Below are positions 34,301-42,099 of a stretch of 64,000 nt of DNA, piece by piece (the first letter of the stretch is position 1; every line of letters starts with the position of its first letter). Location: positions 124,001 through 188,000 of the forward strand of contig NZ_FMVC01000009.1 in the NCBI RefSeq assembly GCF_900101855.1. The letters are read 5' to 3'. A model generated the notes under the pieces. That model searched no databases and was not told the DNA's origin. It was given only the letters and a program-made list of their open reading frames with translations. The position numbers and the translations under genes are program-made. The stretch comes from Flavobacterium anhuiense (GTDB taxonomy: Bacteria > Bacteroidota > Bacteroidia > Flavobacteriales > Flavobacteriaceae).

Positions 34301-36188
34301 TTATAGAAAGTTTGGTTTGGTTAAGAAGAATAAAATGTTTGCTGAGGTCTTCCTCATTAAACAATACAAAACAATCGCCTGATATATTTTCATCCCTGCC
34401 TGCACGTCCAGCTTCTTGAACATAATTTTCGAGCGAATCGGAGATTTCATAATGAATGACTAACCCTATATCTTTTTTGTCTACTCCCATACCAAATGCA
34501 GAAGTGGCTACCATAATTTGAGTTTCGCCATTTAAAAAGGAATTCTGGTTTTCATTCTTCTCCTTTTTGTCCATTTTCCCATGGTATGGTTTAGCATTAA
34601 AGCCATCTTTTAATAGCTGGTCAGCTAACTTATTGGCTTTAAGTGTTCTGGATACATAAATAATTGTTGGACAGTTTTTCTCTTCAATTAAGTCTCTCGT
34701 AGCCAAATATTTTTCTTCTTCATTTTGCTTTTCAAAAACTCTATACTGAAGATTAGTTCTTGATGCTTTTGATGTAAATAATTCAAGTTCGATTGATAAT
34801 TTTTCTCTAAAATAGTCTCTTATGTCTTCAATTACCTTTTGTTTGGCTGTTGCGGTAAAGCAGGATACTGGTATACCTTCGTCTAGATTTTTCTTTTCTT
34901 GAATTAATTTTATAAAATCGCCAATATATAGATAATCAACCCTAAAATCTTGTCCCCATGATGAAAAACAATGAGCTTCATCAATTACAAAACGGGCTAT
35001 TTTTCTTCCTAAAATTAACTTCTCGATAGTCTTTGAGCGAAGAGATTCAGGTGAAATGTATAGAATAGAAGCAGAGCCATCTTCAATTCTTTCAAATGAT
35101 TTTGCTCTTTCAATTGGGTCTAATAGTCCATTAATAGTTACCGCTTGCGTTATTCCATTTTTTTCAAGGTTGTCAACTTGATCTTTCATTAAAGACTGGA
35201 GTGGAGAAATTATAATAGTTAGTCCTTTTGAGTTTTCGGCACTCATAAGTGCTGGAACTTGAAAAGTAATTGATTTTCCTCCGCCAGTTGGAAAAACAGC
35301 CAGAACCGACTTATTATTTACAGCTGCATTAACAGCTTTTTCTTGAAGAGGTTCGCCTCCATAAGTGCGATAAGAATCAAAACCAAAAAATTTTTTTAAC
35401 CCTTTGTGGATGTTCAGAGCATTATTGCAATAATTGCATCCAGTTATGCAAGGTTTGCTTCGTAATAATAACATTATGCTTTCTACCTCAGGATAGTTCT
35501 TTAGAACCCAGGGAGGCGTAATGGAGTAAACGTTTCTGTGAACTATAAATGAATTAATAAGCGATAGGCAGTAAGCCAATTCAATGGGATGTTCAGCCTT
35601 TATTTTGCTAATATTTGAGTGTTCGCAAATTTCACCTTGGAATTTTAATCTAATCTGCGCTTCCAAATTGGATCTAGTACTCTTATAATTTATAAAACGA
35701 AAAAAAGCACCAAATTCTTTTGTGGGATGTAAAAGAGAATAAAAAATTTCTTTAAGTACTTCATCAATTTGTGAAAAAGCGGCAACTTCACCATTAAATA
35801 AATCACGAGCCTTAATGGAATCGTTTAATGGATTATTAAGTTCTTCTGTCTGAAGTTTATCATCTTTTAATAAAGCATGGTAAGGTTTTGTTGGAAATAG
35901 TAGGGGAGATAAATATAATGTATCAATTATGTTTCTAGGAGGAACACCAGCTTCATTGATAGTTTGGTCAATAAATTTAATATCATGATTTAAGATATTG
36001 TGACCACAGATATACTCGCTTCCTTTCAGAAACTGGGTAAAATTTCCTAGGGAAACACTATGAAAGCGATTACCATCTTCTTTAATTGCACCTATATCAA
36101 GGATTTTACCTTTAGCCGATTCGATTTCGGTATCTATAAAGGTAATTAACGAGGTGTTATTTTGTTTGTCTATTGCCATTAAACACAA
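31329..36188 (-). CDS. Exonuclease-RecQ-UvrD triple fusion helicase
   Basis: 1619 residues; the start is the Met at 36188 or, equally likely, 36179. Three parts in one chain. (1) A DnaQ-like 3'-5' exonuclease domain, residues 12-135: FIDTE with Asp19/Glu21, GHNILNHD with Asp69, and NDSIKARD with Asp129; the usual His of this last motif appears replaced by Asn122. (2) A RecQ-type helicase: CITGCNYC (247-254) before it, Walker A TGGGKS at 301-306, DEAH at 403-406, SWGQDFR, and AFGMGVDKKDI...YVQEAGRAGRD near 564-599; winged-helix-like helical region to about 1050. (3) A UvrD/PcrA-type superfamily 1 helicase: GPGSGKT at 1086-1092, DEAQD at 1192-1196, GDDDQNIYEFRGA at 1221-1233, and YVAMTRAKRNL near the end. 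It probably unwinds and trims DNA in repair, replication restart or anti-phage defence. No partner gene is coupled to it. Confidence 0.9.
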   Translation of the reverse strand: MCLMAIDKQNNTSLITFIDTEIESAKGKILDIGAIKEDGNRFHSVSLGNFTQFLKGSEYICGHNILNHDIKFIDQTINEAGVPPRNIIDTLYLSPLLFPTKPYHALLKDDKLQTEELNNPLNDSIKARDLFNGEVAAFSQIDEVLKEIFYSLLHPTKEFGAFFRFINYKSTRSNLEAQIRLKFQGEICEHSNISKIKAEHPIELAYCLSLINSFIVHRNVYSITPPWVLKNYPEVESIMLLLRSKPCITGCNYCNNALNIHKGLKKFFGFDSYRTYGGEPLQEKAVNAAVNNKSVLAVFPTGGGKSITFQVPALMSAENSKGLTIIISPLQSLMKDQVDNLEKNGITQAVTINGLLDPIERAKSFERIEDGSASILYISPESLRSKTIEKLILGRKIARFVIDEAHCFSSWGQDFRVDYLYIGDFIKLIQEKKNLDEGIPVSCFTATAKQKVIEDIRDYFREKLSIELELFTSKASRTNLQYRVFEKQNEEEKYLATRDLIEEKNCPTIIYVSRTLKANKLADQLLKDGFNAKPYHGKMDKKEKNENQNSFLNGETQIMVATSAFGMGVDKKDIGLVIHYEISDSLENYVQEAGRAGRDENISGDCFVLFNEEDLSKHFILLNQTKLSIKEIQQVWKAIKDITRFRSKVSNSALEIARKAGWDDNVAEIETRVTTAIAALEDAGYLKRGQNMPRVFASSILSKNAQEAINKIEASKKFEEKQKEQGVRIMKKLFSSKSRKETNSETPESRVDYISDHLGIVREEVINIISLLREENILADAKDLTAFIKNTDNKNRSLAIVESYSKIEKFLLSILKEDESIFHLKELNEFAEKVGCEGVNTNKIKTIINFWSIKNWIKRKNLDHFKNHIAILCLQSKKQLTDKLEIRYELAKFIVDFFFNKTSSETAKNQTDKDEILVEFSVHELKVAYDNSSNLFKKEITIYDIEDTLFYLSRIEAIKIEGGFLVVYNALTIERTEQDNKKRYTKDDYQKLNQFYESKVQQIHIVGEYAQRMINDYKNALQFVEDYFQLNYSSFLNKYFKGSERQNEIKRNITPAKFRQLFGELSPAQLKIIKDNETQHIVVAAGPGSGKTKVLVHKLASLLLMEDVKHEQLLMLTFSRAAVIEFKKRLLKLIGNAANFIEIKTFHSYCFDLLGKVGTLEKSTDILNTTVEKIKNGDVETNKITKTVLVIDEAQDMNSDEFALINALLEQNEDMRVIAVGDDDQNIYEFRGASSKYLEQFIYQNKAIKHELVENYRSKNNLVMFTNQFVQQIQHRLKETQIIANQTDNGKIKIVTHQNGNLITPLVHDVCNADLSGTTCVITKTNEEAIKVAGLLLKNGIMAKLIQSNDGFNLSNLVEVRFLLNKIDSESGVYTISDEIWDRAKIELNNTFRKSNKLEICQNIIKDFETTNPNRKYKSDLEVLIRESKLEDFYSENGETIFVSTIHKAKGKEFDNVYLLLENFNAITDEAKRQLYVAMTRAKRNLNIHLNGDYLNFLTAENLEHKNDLEIYMPPDKIAVHATLKDIWLDFFIERQTLVSQLTCGEILFVESNECLNSSGQSVLKFSKHFIEKIEIMKSKQYELKSAKVNFILHWFKEETAQDIKVILPELYFEINRHH

Positions 36189-36353
36189 CGAGATTATATT
36201 TGGATTTTCTAATGAGAATAAATAGGCAAATATTTAAATAAGAGGATGATAGATAGCTAATTTAGCATTTAATTTCTAAAATCAAAACACTTTTGTAAAT
36301 AAGCTTTTTTTTGTTAAATCGGGAGAAGCCATGGATGCGTTTTTGGTAAAAAC

Positions 36354-36384
36354 AAAAAAGCTTCAGATTTCTCTGAAGCTTTTT
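36354..36384 (-). terminator. Terminator of tRNA-fMet (second copy)
   Basis: AAAAAGCTTCA-GATTTCTC-TGAAGCTTTTT hairpin, 7 bp beyond the tRNA 3' end. It differs from the copy at 3361 by one stem base that is paired here. Confidence 0.78.
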
Positions 36385-36391
36385 GTCTGTG

Positions 36392-36464
36392 TAGCGGGAA
36401 CAGGACTCGAACCTGTGACCTTCGGGTTATGAGCCCGACGAGCTGCCTACTGCTCTATCCCGCG
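36392..36464 (-). tRNA. Initiator tRNA-fMet (anticodon CAT), copy 2
   Basis: 73 nt on the minus strand, identical to the copy at 3400-3472, with the initiator features (unpaired 1-72, three G-C pairs in the anticodon stem). No encoded CCA. Identity with copy 1 runs 93 bp, from the discriminator base through the -7 box. Confidence 0.93.
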
Positions 36465-36476
36465 ATGTTTCGGGTG

Positions 36477-36506
36477 CAAAGATACGGCGATTTTTTAAAA
36501 ATCCAA
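36477..36506 (-). promoter_or_regulatory. Promoter of tRNA-fMet copy 2
   Basis: On the minus strand, TTG (36504-36506), a 19-bp spacer, then TATCTTTG (36477-36484). The -7 box is shared with copy 1 but the upstream element differs. Confidence 0.75.
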
Positions 36507-36553
36507 CGAAAACTTTAAAAAATGTTTTATTTTCTGTATTGAGTTGATATGAC

Positions 36554-36561
36554 TACCTTTG
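36554..36561 (+). promoter_or_regulatory. -7 box of era
   Basis: TACCTTTG matches TAnnTTTG exactly, 28 bp before the ATG at 36582. No clear -33 element. Confidence 0.6.
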
Positions 36562-36581
36562 CATCTTAAAATATCATGCAA

Positions 36582-37463
36582 ATGTCACATAAAGCAGGTT
36601 TCGTAAATATTATCGGAAATCCAAATGTTGGAAAATCAACATTGATGAACGCTTTCGTTGGAGAACGATTGTCGATCATTACATCAAAAGCACAAACTAC
36701 ACGTCATAGAATTCTTGGAATCGTAAACGGAGAAGACTTTCAATTGGTTCTTTCTGATACGCCTGGAATCATTAAGCCAGCATACGAAATGCAGGAATCG
36801 ATGATGAACTTTGTAAAATCGGCTTTTGAAGATGCTGACATTTTAATCTACATGGTCGAAATAGGGGAGCAGAACTTGAAAGACGAAGACTTCTTCAAGA
36901 AAATCATTCATGCTAAAATTCCGGTTTTATTGCTTTTAAATAAAATTGATAATTCAAACCAAGAACAATTAGAACAGCAAGTGGCTTTTTGGAAAGAAAA
37001 AGTACCAAATGCAGAAATTTTCCCAATTTCAGCTTTGCAGAATTTCAACGTTCCAGAAGTTTTCGGAAGAATTATCGAATTATTGCCAGAATCTCCAGCT
37101 TATTACCCGAAAGACCAATTAACGGACAAACCAGAACGTTTCTTTGTTAATGAAACTATCCGTGAGAAAATCTTATTGAATTACGCTAAAGAAATTCCAT
37201 ACGCAGTTGAAATCGTAACAGAAGAATTTCATGAAACAGACAATATTATTAGAATCCGTTCGGTAATTATGGTGGAACGCGACACTCAAAAAGGAATCAT
37301 TATCGGACATAAAGGTGCAGCTTTGAAAAAAGTTGGAACCGATGCCCGTGCTGATTTAGAGAAATTCTTCGGAAAACAAATTCATATCGAACTTTATGTA
37401 AAAGTGAACAAAAATTGGAGAAGCAACGCAAATATGCTGAAACGATTTGGGTATAACCAGTAA
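36582..37463 (+). CDS. era: GTPase Era
   Basis: 293 residues from the ATG at 36582 (MSHKAGFVNIIG, the usual Flavobacterium start; an ATG six bases upstream is possible). G1 motif GNPNVGKST at about 12-20, G2/switch QTTRHRILG, G3 DTPG, G4 NKID, and the C-terminal KH RNA-binding domain (IGHKGAALKKVGTDARADLEKFFGKQIHIELYVKVNKNWR). Era binds the 3' end of 16S rRNA and helps 30S ribosome maturation at the membrane-facing side of the cytoplasm. Normal family length. It is followed by another ribosome-assembly GTPase, der. Confidence 0.97.
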   Translation: MSHKAGFVNIIGNPNVGKSTLMNAFVGERLSIITSKAQTTRHRILGIVNGEDFQLVLSDTPGIIKPAYEMQESMMNFVKSAFEDADILIYMVEIGEQNLKDEDFFKKIIHAKIPVLLLLNKIDNSNQEQLEQQVAFWKEKVPNAEIFPISALQNFNVPEVFGRIIELLPESPAYYPKDQLTDKPERFFVNETIREKILLNYAKEIPYAVEIVTEEFHETDNIIRIRSVIMVERDTQKGIIIGHKGAALKKVGTDARADLEKFFGKQIHIELYVKVNKNWRSNANMLKRFGYNQ

Positions 37464-37742
37464 AAAGAGTTTTCAGTCTCGGTTTACAGTCTCAGTCTGA
37501 AAACTGTAACTGAATTGTAAACTAAAATATATCAAAAAAATAATTGCTAAAAAAGTAGTATGCTTTAGTTTGGAGTCCCATTTTGATCAGTTTTTTTGAC
37601 TGAATACTTAAAACTGTGACTGCAAACTAAAAAAGATTACCTTTGCAAAAAATTTAAATAAAGCATTTTGGATTATAAGTGATTAGGTTTTTAGGAAGCT
37701 AAGAATCTGAAATCTAAAGTCTAAAATCTAAAATTCAATAAA
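37464..37742. repeat. era-der intergenic region with short repeats
   Basis: 279 bp. Two diverged copies of AAACTGT.ACTG...AAACTAAAA lie at about 37499-37525 and 37610-37632, and a run of ATCTAAA-type units occurs at about 37706-37734. The der -7 box TACCTTTG is at 37638-37645. No gene is seen. Confidence 0.5.
37638..37645 (+). promoter_or_regulatory. -7 box of der
   Basis: TACCTTTG, an exact TAnnTTTG match and the same sequence as at era. Implies a leader of about 90 nt that contains the ATCTAAA repeats. Confidence 0.55.
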
Positions 37743-39056
37743 ATGAGTAATAACATTGTTGCGATAGTAGGAAGACCTAATGTAGGGAAATCGACCCTTT
37801 TTAATAGGCTGATACAAAGAAGAGAAGCTATTGTAGATTCAGTATCTGGGGTTACCCGTGATAGAAACTATGGTAAAAGCGAGTGGAACGGAAAAGAGTT
37901 TTCTGTCATTGATACAGGTGGATATGTTCGAGGATCTGATGATATTTTCGAAGGTGAAATCCGTAAACAGGTGGAGCTTGCTATCGACGAAGCAGATGTT
38001 ATCATTTTTGTGGTTGATGTTGAAGAAGGGATTACGCCAATGGATGAAACCGTTGCAAAATTGCTTCGTAAAGTTACAAAACCAGTTTTATTGGCTGTAA
38101 ATAAGGTAGATAATGCGATGCGTGAAAAAGACGCTGTAGAGTTTTATAACCTTGGTTTAGGTGACTATTATACTTTTGCAAGTATTTCTGGAAGTGGTAC
38201 AGGAGATTTATTGGATGCCTTAATTGAAGCTTTCCCAGAAAAACCAGAGCCAGTTACACCAGAAGTTGAATTGCCTCGTTTTGCAGTTGTAGGTCGTCCG
38301 AATGCTGGGAAATCTAGTTTTATCAATGCTTTGATTGGTAAAGACCGTTATATTGTGACCGATATTGCTGGAACAACTCGTGACGCTATTGATACTAAAT
38401 TTGACCGTTTTGGTTTCGAATTTAATTTGGTGGATACCGCAGGAATTCGCCGTAAAGCAAAAGTAAAAGAAGATTTAGAATTTTACTCTGTAATGCGTTC
38501 TGTACGTGCGATTGAGCATGCGGATATTTGTATTCTAGTAATCGACGCAACTCGCGGATTTGAAGGTCAGGACCAAAGTATTTTTTGGTTGGCGGAGAAA
38601 AACCGTAAAGGCGTTGTAATCTTGGTAAACAAATGGGATTTGGTCGAAAAAGATACCATGTCAACTCGTGATTACGAAGAGAAAATCAAAAAAGAATTGA
38701 TGCCATTTACAGATGTGCCAATCTTATTCGTTTCGGCTTTAACCAAACAACGTTTATTGAAAGCGCTTGAAGCAACTGTTCAAGTTTACGAAAACAGAAA
38801 ACAGAGAATTCCGACTTCAAAATTCAACGAATACATGCTGAAGGTGATTGAATCTTATCCGCCACCAGCAATGAAAGGGAAGTATGTAAAAATTAAATAT
38901 TGCATGCAGTTGCCAACTCAAACGCCGCAATTTGTGTTTTTTGCCAATTTACCGCAATACGTTAAAGAACCTTATAAACGATACTTGGAAAATAAAATTC
39001 GTGAGAAATGGGATTTTGCAGGAGTTCCGATCGATATTTACATCAGAGAAAAATAA
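37743..39056 (+). CDS. der: GTPase Der (EngA)
   Basis: 437 residues with two consecutive GTPase domains: first G1 GRPNVGKST at 9-17 with DTGG and NKVD, second G1 GRPNAGKSS at about 183-191 with DTAG and NKWD. The C-terminal KH-like domain (FNEYMLKVIESYPPPAMKGKYVKIKYCMQLPTQTPQFVFFANLPQ) is present. Der is the only known GTPase with two G domains and acts in 50S subunit assembly. Length is typical of the short form in Bacteroidota. A terminator follows at once. Confidence 0.97.
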   Translation: MSNNIVAIVGRPNVGKSTLFNRLIQRREAIVDSVSGVTRDRNYGKSEWNGKEFSVIDTGGYVRGSDDIFEGEIRKQVELAIDEADVIIFVVDVEEGITPMDETVAKLLRKVTKPVLLAVNKVDNAMREKDAVEFYNLGLGDYYTFASISGSGTGDLLDALIEAFPEKPEPVTPEVELPRFAVVGRPNAGKSSFINALIGKDRYIVTDIAGTTRDAIDTKFDRFGFEFNLVDTAGIRRKAKVKEDLEFYSVMRSVRAIEHADICILVIDATRGFEGQDQSIFWLAEKNRKGVVILVNKWDLVEKDTMSTRDYEEKIKKELMPFTDVPILFVSALTKQRLLKALEATVQVYENRKQRIPTSKFNEYMLKVIESYPPPAMKGKYVKIKYCMQLPTQTPQFVFFANLPQYVKEPYKRYLENKIREKWDFAGVPIDIYIREK

Positions 39057-39058
39057 AA

Positions 39059-39088
39059 AAAAAATCCCCTTGAATAGGGGATTTTTTT
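39059..39088 (+). terminator. Terminator of der
   Basis: A-run, ATCCCCT-TGAA-AGGGGAT type stem, then a T-run; starts within a few bases of the stop codon. Confidence 0.88.
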
Positions 39089-39213
39089 ATGTTTGGTGTC
39101 TTGATTATTAAAAGATCGGTTTTTGTATTGGCATCATATTTGGTTAAATGTAAAAAACACAATTAAACCTTTTCTGTTTTTTTTAGTCTTACCGATCTAA
39201 CTAACCTAATTTT

Positions 39214-41967
39214 ATGACCAGAATTTATTCATTTCTATTGTTTTTAGCTTTTGTTTATTCGGCAAACGCCCAAAATAATATCGTTATTAAAGGGACCGTA
39301 GTCGATATTAACTCGCAGCTTCCGCTTGAACTCGCCACGGTTTACTTCACAGCAGTAAAAGATTCAACCATTATTGAATATGCTACAACCGATAAAAACG
39401 GAAATTTTATTATCAATACTAAAAAGTTTGATAAGCCAGTTTTCTTAAAAGTAAATTATACAGGATACCAAGCCTATTTTGAAGAGCAAAAAGGGCTTAC
39501 AGAAAGTAAAGATTTCGGAAAACTGTATATGCTTGAAAACGCCAATGTTTTAAATGAGGTGGTAATTAAAAGCGAAGCACCGCCAATTACCATTAAAAAA
39601 GACACTTTAGAATTTAATGCAGGCTCTTATAAAGTGCGTCCTGATGCAAATGTGGAAACATTACTGAAACAGTTGCCAGGATTTGATGTTGATAATACCG
39701 GAAAAATTACGGTAAATGGGCGAGAAGTCAATCAGGTTTTAGTCAACGGAAAAGCATTTTTTGATAAAGATGGCGCTATTGCCATTAAAAACCTTCCGGC
39801 TGATATTATTAAAAAAGTTCAGGTTTCTGATTTTAAAACCAAAAAAGAAGAACTGGCCAAACAAGAATCGACTTCAGATTATTCGAGTATAAACATTACC
39901 ATTGACGAAAAGAAAAATAAAGGCTATTTCGGTAAAGTGCTTGGAGGATATGGTTCAGACGAACGCTATGAAAGCAGTTTAATGATGAACTTTTTCAAAA
40001 ATAAACAAAAAATAAGCGTATTGGCTTCTTCAAACAATATCAACTCAACCGGATTCTCTATGGATGAGGTTTTTGATAATATGGGAGGCGGACGAAATGC
40101 TAAAGGCGGAAGTCAAGGCGCTAGTAGTGGAGGAAAAGGAATTACGCAATCTACTTTAGCCGGAATTAATTATTCTGATGATTGGACCAAAGATTTGGAG
40201 TTTATGAGCAGTTATAATTTTACAAATGCCGTGACTAAAAATGATAGCAAATCGAATCAGCTTAGTCTGTTGCCAACAGGGAATATTTTAACCGAAGCAG
40301 ATTCTAAAACCAGAAATGAAAATACAGGAAACAAAGTCAATTTCGAGTTAGAATACAAAATCAATCCAACTATGCAGATTGTTTTTGCTCCTAAATTGAA
40401 TTTATCTGAATCAAACAGCAATTCCTCTTCTTCGACTTTTTCTGAAAATGAAAATGGCGATGCGTTGAACGAAAGTACCGCGACATCTCATTCAGAAAGT
40501 TCTAATACAAGTTTTGCAAACAGCATTAATTTCAATAAAACTTTTAAGAAACAATCGCGAAATTTAAGTGTGGTTTTTAATAACAATAACACTAAAAATG
40601 ATTCGAACGGAATCAATATTTCTGAGACTATTTTTTATCAAGATAATAAACCAAATGATGAAAGAAATCAGAATGCAAAAAATACATCAAAAAGCGATGC
40701 GTATTCGCTTGACTTAGAATACACAGAGCCTGTGACAGATTCGCTGAGATTGCGTTTTGGAACCGATTTTGATTGGCAGAGTTCTATGAACGATCAAAAG
40801 ACATTTAATTTTGATGATGCGTCGCAAGAATATTCAGATTTAAACTTATCACTGACCAATTATACCACATCAAAACAAAATTCGATTACGCCAAAAGTGG
40901 GGATTACTTGGCAGAAAAGTAAATTTACGCTGAATGTAAATTCGAGAACATCAATTGTAGAGTTTGATAATCATTCCTTTTATTTAAATCAGGCTACAGA
41001 TCTGAATAAAAGATATATGCTTCCGTACGGAACAGCCCAGCTTCGATACAAATTTAACCGTTCTAAAAACTTAACTTTCAAATACGATTACTCTAATGCG
41101 CTTCCGTCGGCAACACAATTAATGCCAGTTGCAGATTTAAATAATCCGTTAAACAGCGTAATCGGAAACCCAAATCTTAATCCGATTGAAAAAAGTACTG
41201 CGGGTATCGATTTTAAGAATTTTGATTTTAGAACGCGCTCAGGCTATAGTTTGTTTCTTAAAGGAGATTATTATAACAATGATATTGTTTCTACTTCGAT
41301 TTATGATGATAGCGGAAAAAGAAATACAACTTACGTAAATATTTCAGGAACTTACTCGGCTTCGGTTGGAGGAAACTGGAATCAGCAGATTAAAAAAGAT
41401 GCACACACTTTAAGATACGGGTTGCGTTTAAGCGGTAACTATAATTTTGATAAAGGATTCACTAATGCGGTTTTATATTATGCAAAATCCGTTGTAGTTA
41501 CGCCAAGTGTTTACGCTTCTTATGATTATGGCGAAGTGCTTTCTATTGCGCCATCTTACAGTTTATCATACAACGAAACGCGATATGAAAATTTTTCAAG
41601 AGACGCGACTTCAAACGTAATTCACAGAATTAATATGCAGACAACTTCATATTGGCCAGCTAATTTAATTTTCGGAAATGACTTTGGATATACTTATAAT
41701 TCGAATATTTCAGACGATTTTAAAAAGGATTTCTTCCTTTGGAATACAAGTTTGTCTTACGGATTTTTAGATAAAAAACTTTATGCTAAAGTGAAAGTAT
41801 ATGATGTTTTAAATCAAAACCAAAGTGCAACAAGAACCATTTCGCCAACTTCTATTCGAGATGAAGAGAATACAGTTTTAAAACGATATGTGATGTTTTC
41901 TTTAGCTTATAAAATTGGAAATTTTGCTGAAAGCAAAAAAGGAGGAAGGAGACAGAGAGGATCTTAG
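39214..41967 (+). CDS. TonB-dependent receptor-like outer-membrane protein (OMP_b-brl_3)
   Basis: 917 residues. Signal peptide to about 19 (MTRIYSFLLFLAFVYSANAQ). Residues 22-100 are a CarboxypepD_reg-like beta-sandwich (IKGTVVDINSQLPLELATVYFTAVKDSTIIEYATTDKNGNFII). The plug follows (about 130-215: VETLLKQLPGFDVDNTGKITVNGREVNQVLVNGKAFFDKDGAIAIKNLPADIIKKVQV), then a large barrel with the ITIDEKKNKGYFGKVLGGYG start. The C-terminus KKGGRRQRGS lacks a final aromatic, as is usual in this subgroup. No SusD partner or TonB-linked enzyme is adjacent, so the ligand is unknown; such proteins can also be structural or peptide-related. Confidence 0.87.
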   Translation: MTRIYSFLLFLAFVYSANAQNNIVIKGTVVDINSQLPLELATVYFTAVKDSTIIEYATTDKNGNFIINTKKFDKPVFLKVNYTGYQAYFEEQKGLTESKDFGKLYMLENANVLNEVVIKSEAPPITIKKDTLEFNAGSYKVRPDANVETLLKQLPGFDVDNTGKITVNGREVNQVLVNGKAFFDKDGAIAIKNLPADIIKKVQVSDFKTKKEELAKQESTSDYSSINITIDEKKNKGYFGKVLGGYGSDERYESSLMMNFFKNKQKISVLASSNNINSTGFSMDEVFDNMGGGRNAKGGSQGASSGGKGITQSTLAGINYSDDWTKDLEFMSSYNFTNAVTKNDSKSNQLSLLPTGNILTEADSKTRNENTGNKVNFELEYKINPTMQIVFAPKLNLSESNSNSSSSTFSENENGDALNESTATSHSESSNTSFANSINFNKTFKKQSRNLSVVFNNNNTKNDSNGINISETIFYQDNKPNDERNQNAKNTSKSDAYSLDLEYTEPVTDSLRLRFGTDFDWQSSMNDQKTFNFDDASQEYSDLNLSLTNYTTSKQNSITPKVGITWQKSKFTLNVNSRTSIVEFDNHSFYLNQATDLNKRYMLPYGTAQLRYKFNRSKNLTFKYDYSNALPSATQLMPVADLNNPLNSVIGNPNLNPIEKSTAGIDFKNFDFRTRSGYSLFLKGDYYNNDIVSTSIYDDSGKRNTTYVNISGTYSASVGGNWNQQIKKDAHTLRYGLRLSGNYNFDKGFTNAVLYYAKSVVVTPSVYASYDYGEVLSIAPSYSLSYNETRYENFSRDATSNVIHRINMQTTSYWPANLIFGNDFGYTYNSNISDDFKKDFFLWNTSLSYGFLDKKLYAKVKVYDVLNQNQSATRTISPTSIRDEENTVLKRYVMFSLAYKIGNFAESKKGGRRQRGS

Positions 41968-41973
41968 TTTTTA

Positions 41974-42031
41974 AGGTGCAAAGGTTCTGAGGAACAAAGG
42001 TTCAAAGGAGCAGAGGTTCAAAGGGACAAAG
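41974..42031. repeat. CAAAGGTTC-type short tandem repeats
   Basis: About six imperfect units of the form CAAAGGTTC/AGAGG in direct orientation between the receptor stop and its terminator. No coding potential; probably slipped-strand derived. Confidence 0.6.
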
Positions 42032-42036
42032 ATTAA

Positions 42037-42075
42037 AAAAAACCGAAAATCAAATTTTTGATTTTCGGTTTTTTT
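42037..42075. terminator. Bidirectional terminator
   Basis: Perfect stem AAAACCGAAAATCAAA / TTTGATTTTCGGTTTT with a short loop and T-run, between convergent genes. It is followed at about 42076-42107 by three AAATCTAA units. Confidence 0.87.
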
Positions 42076-42099
42076 ATTAGAAAATCTAAAATCTAAAAT

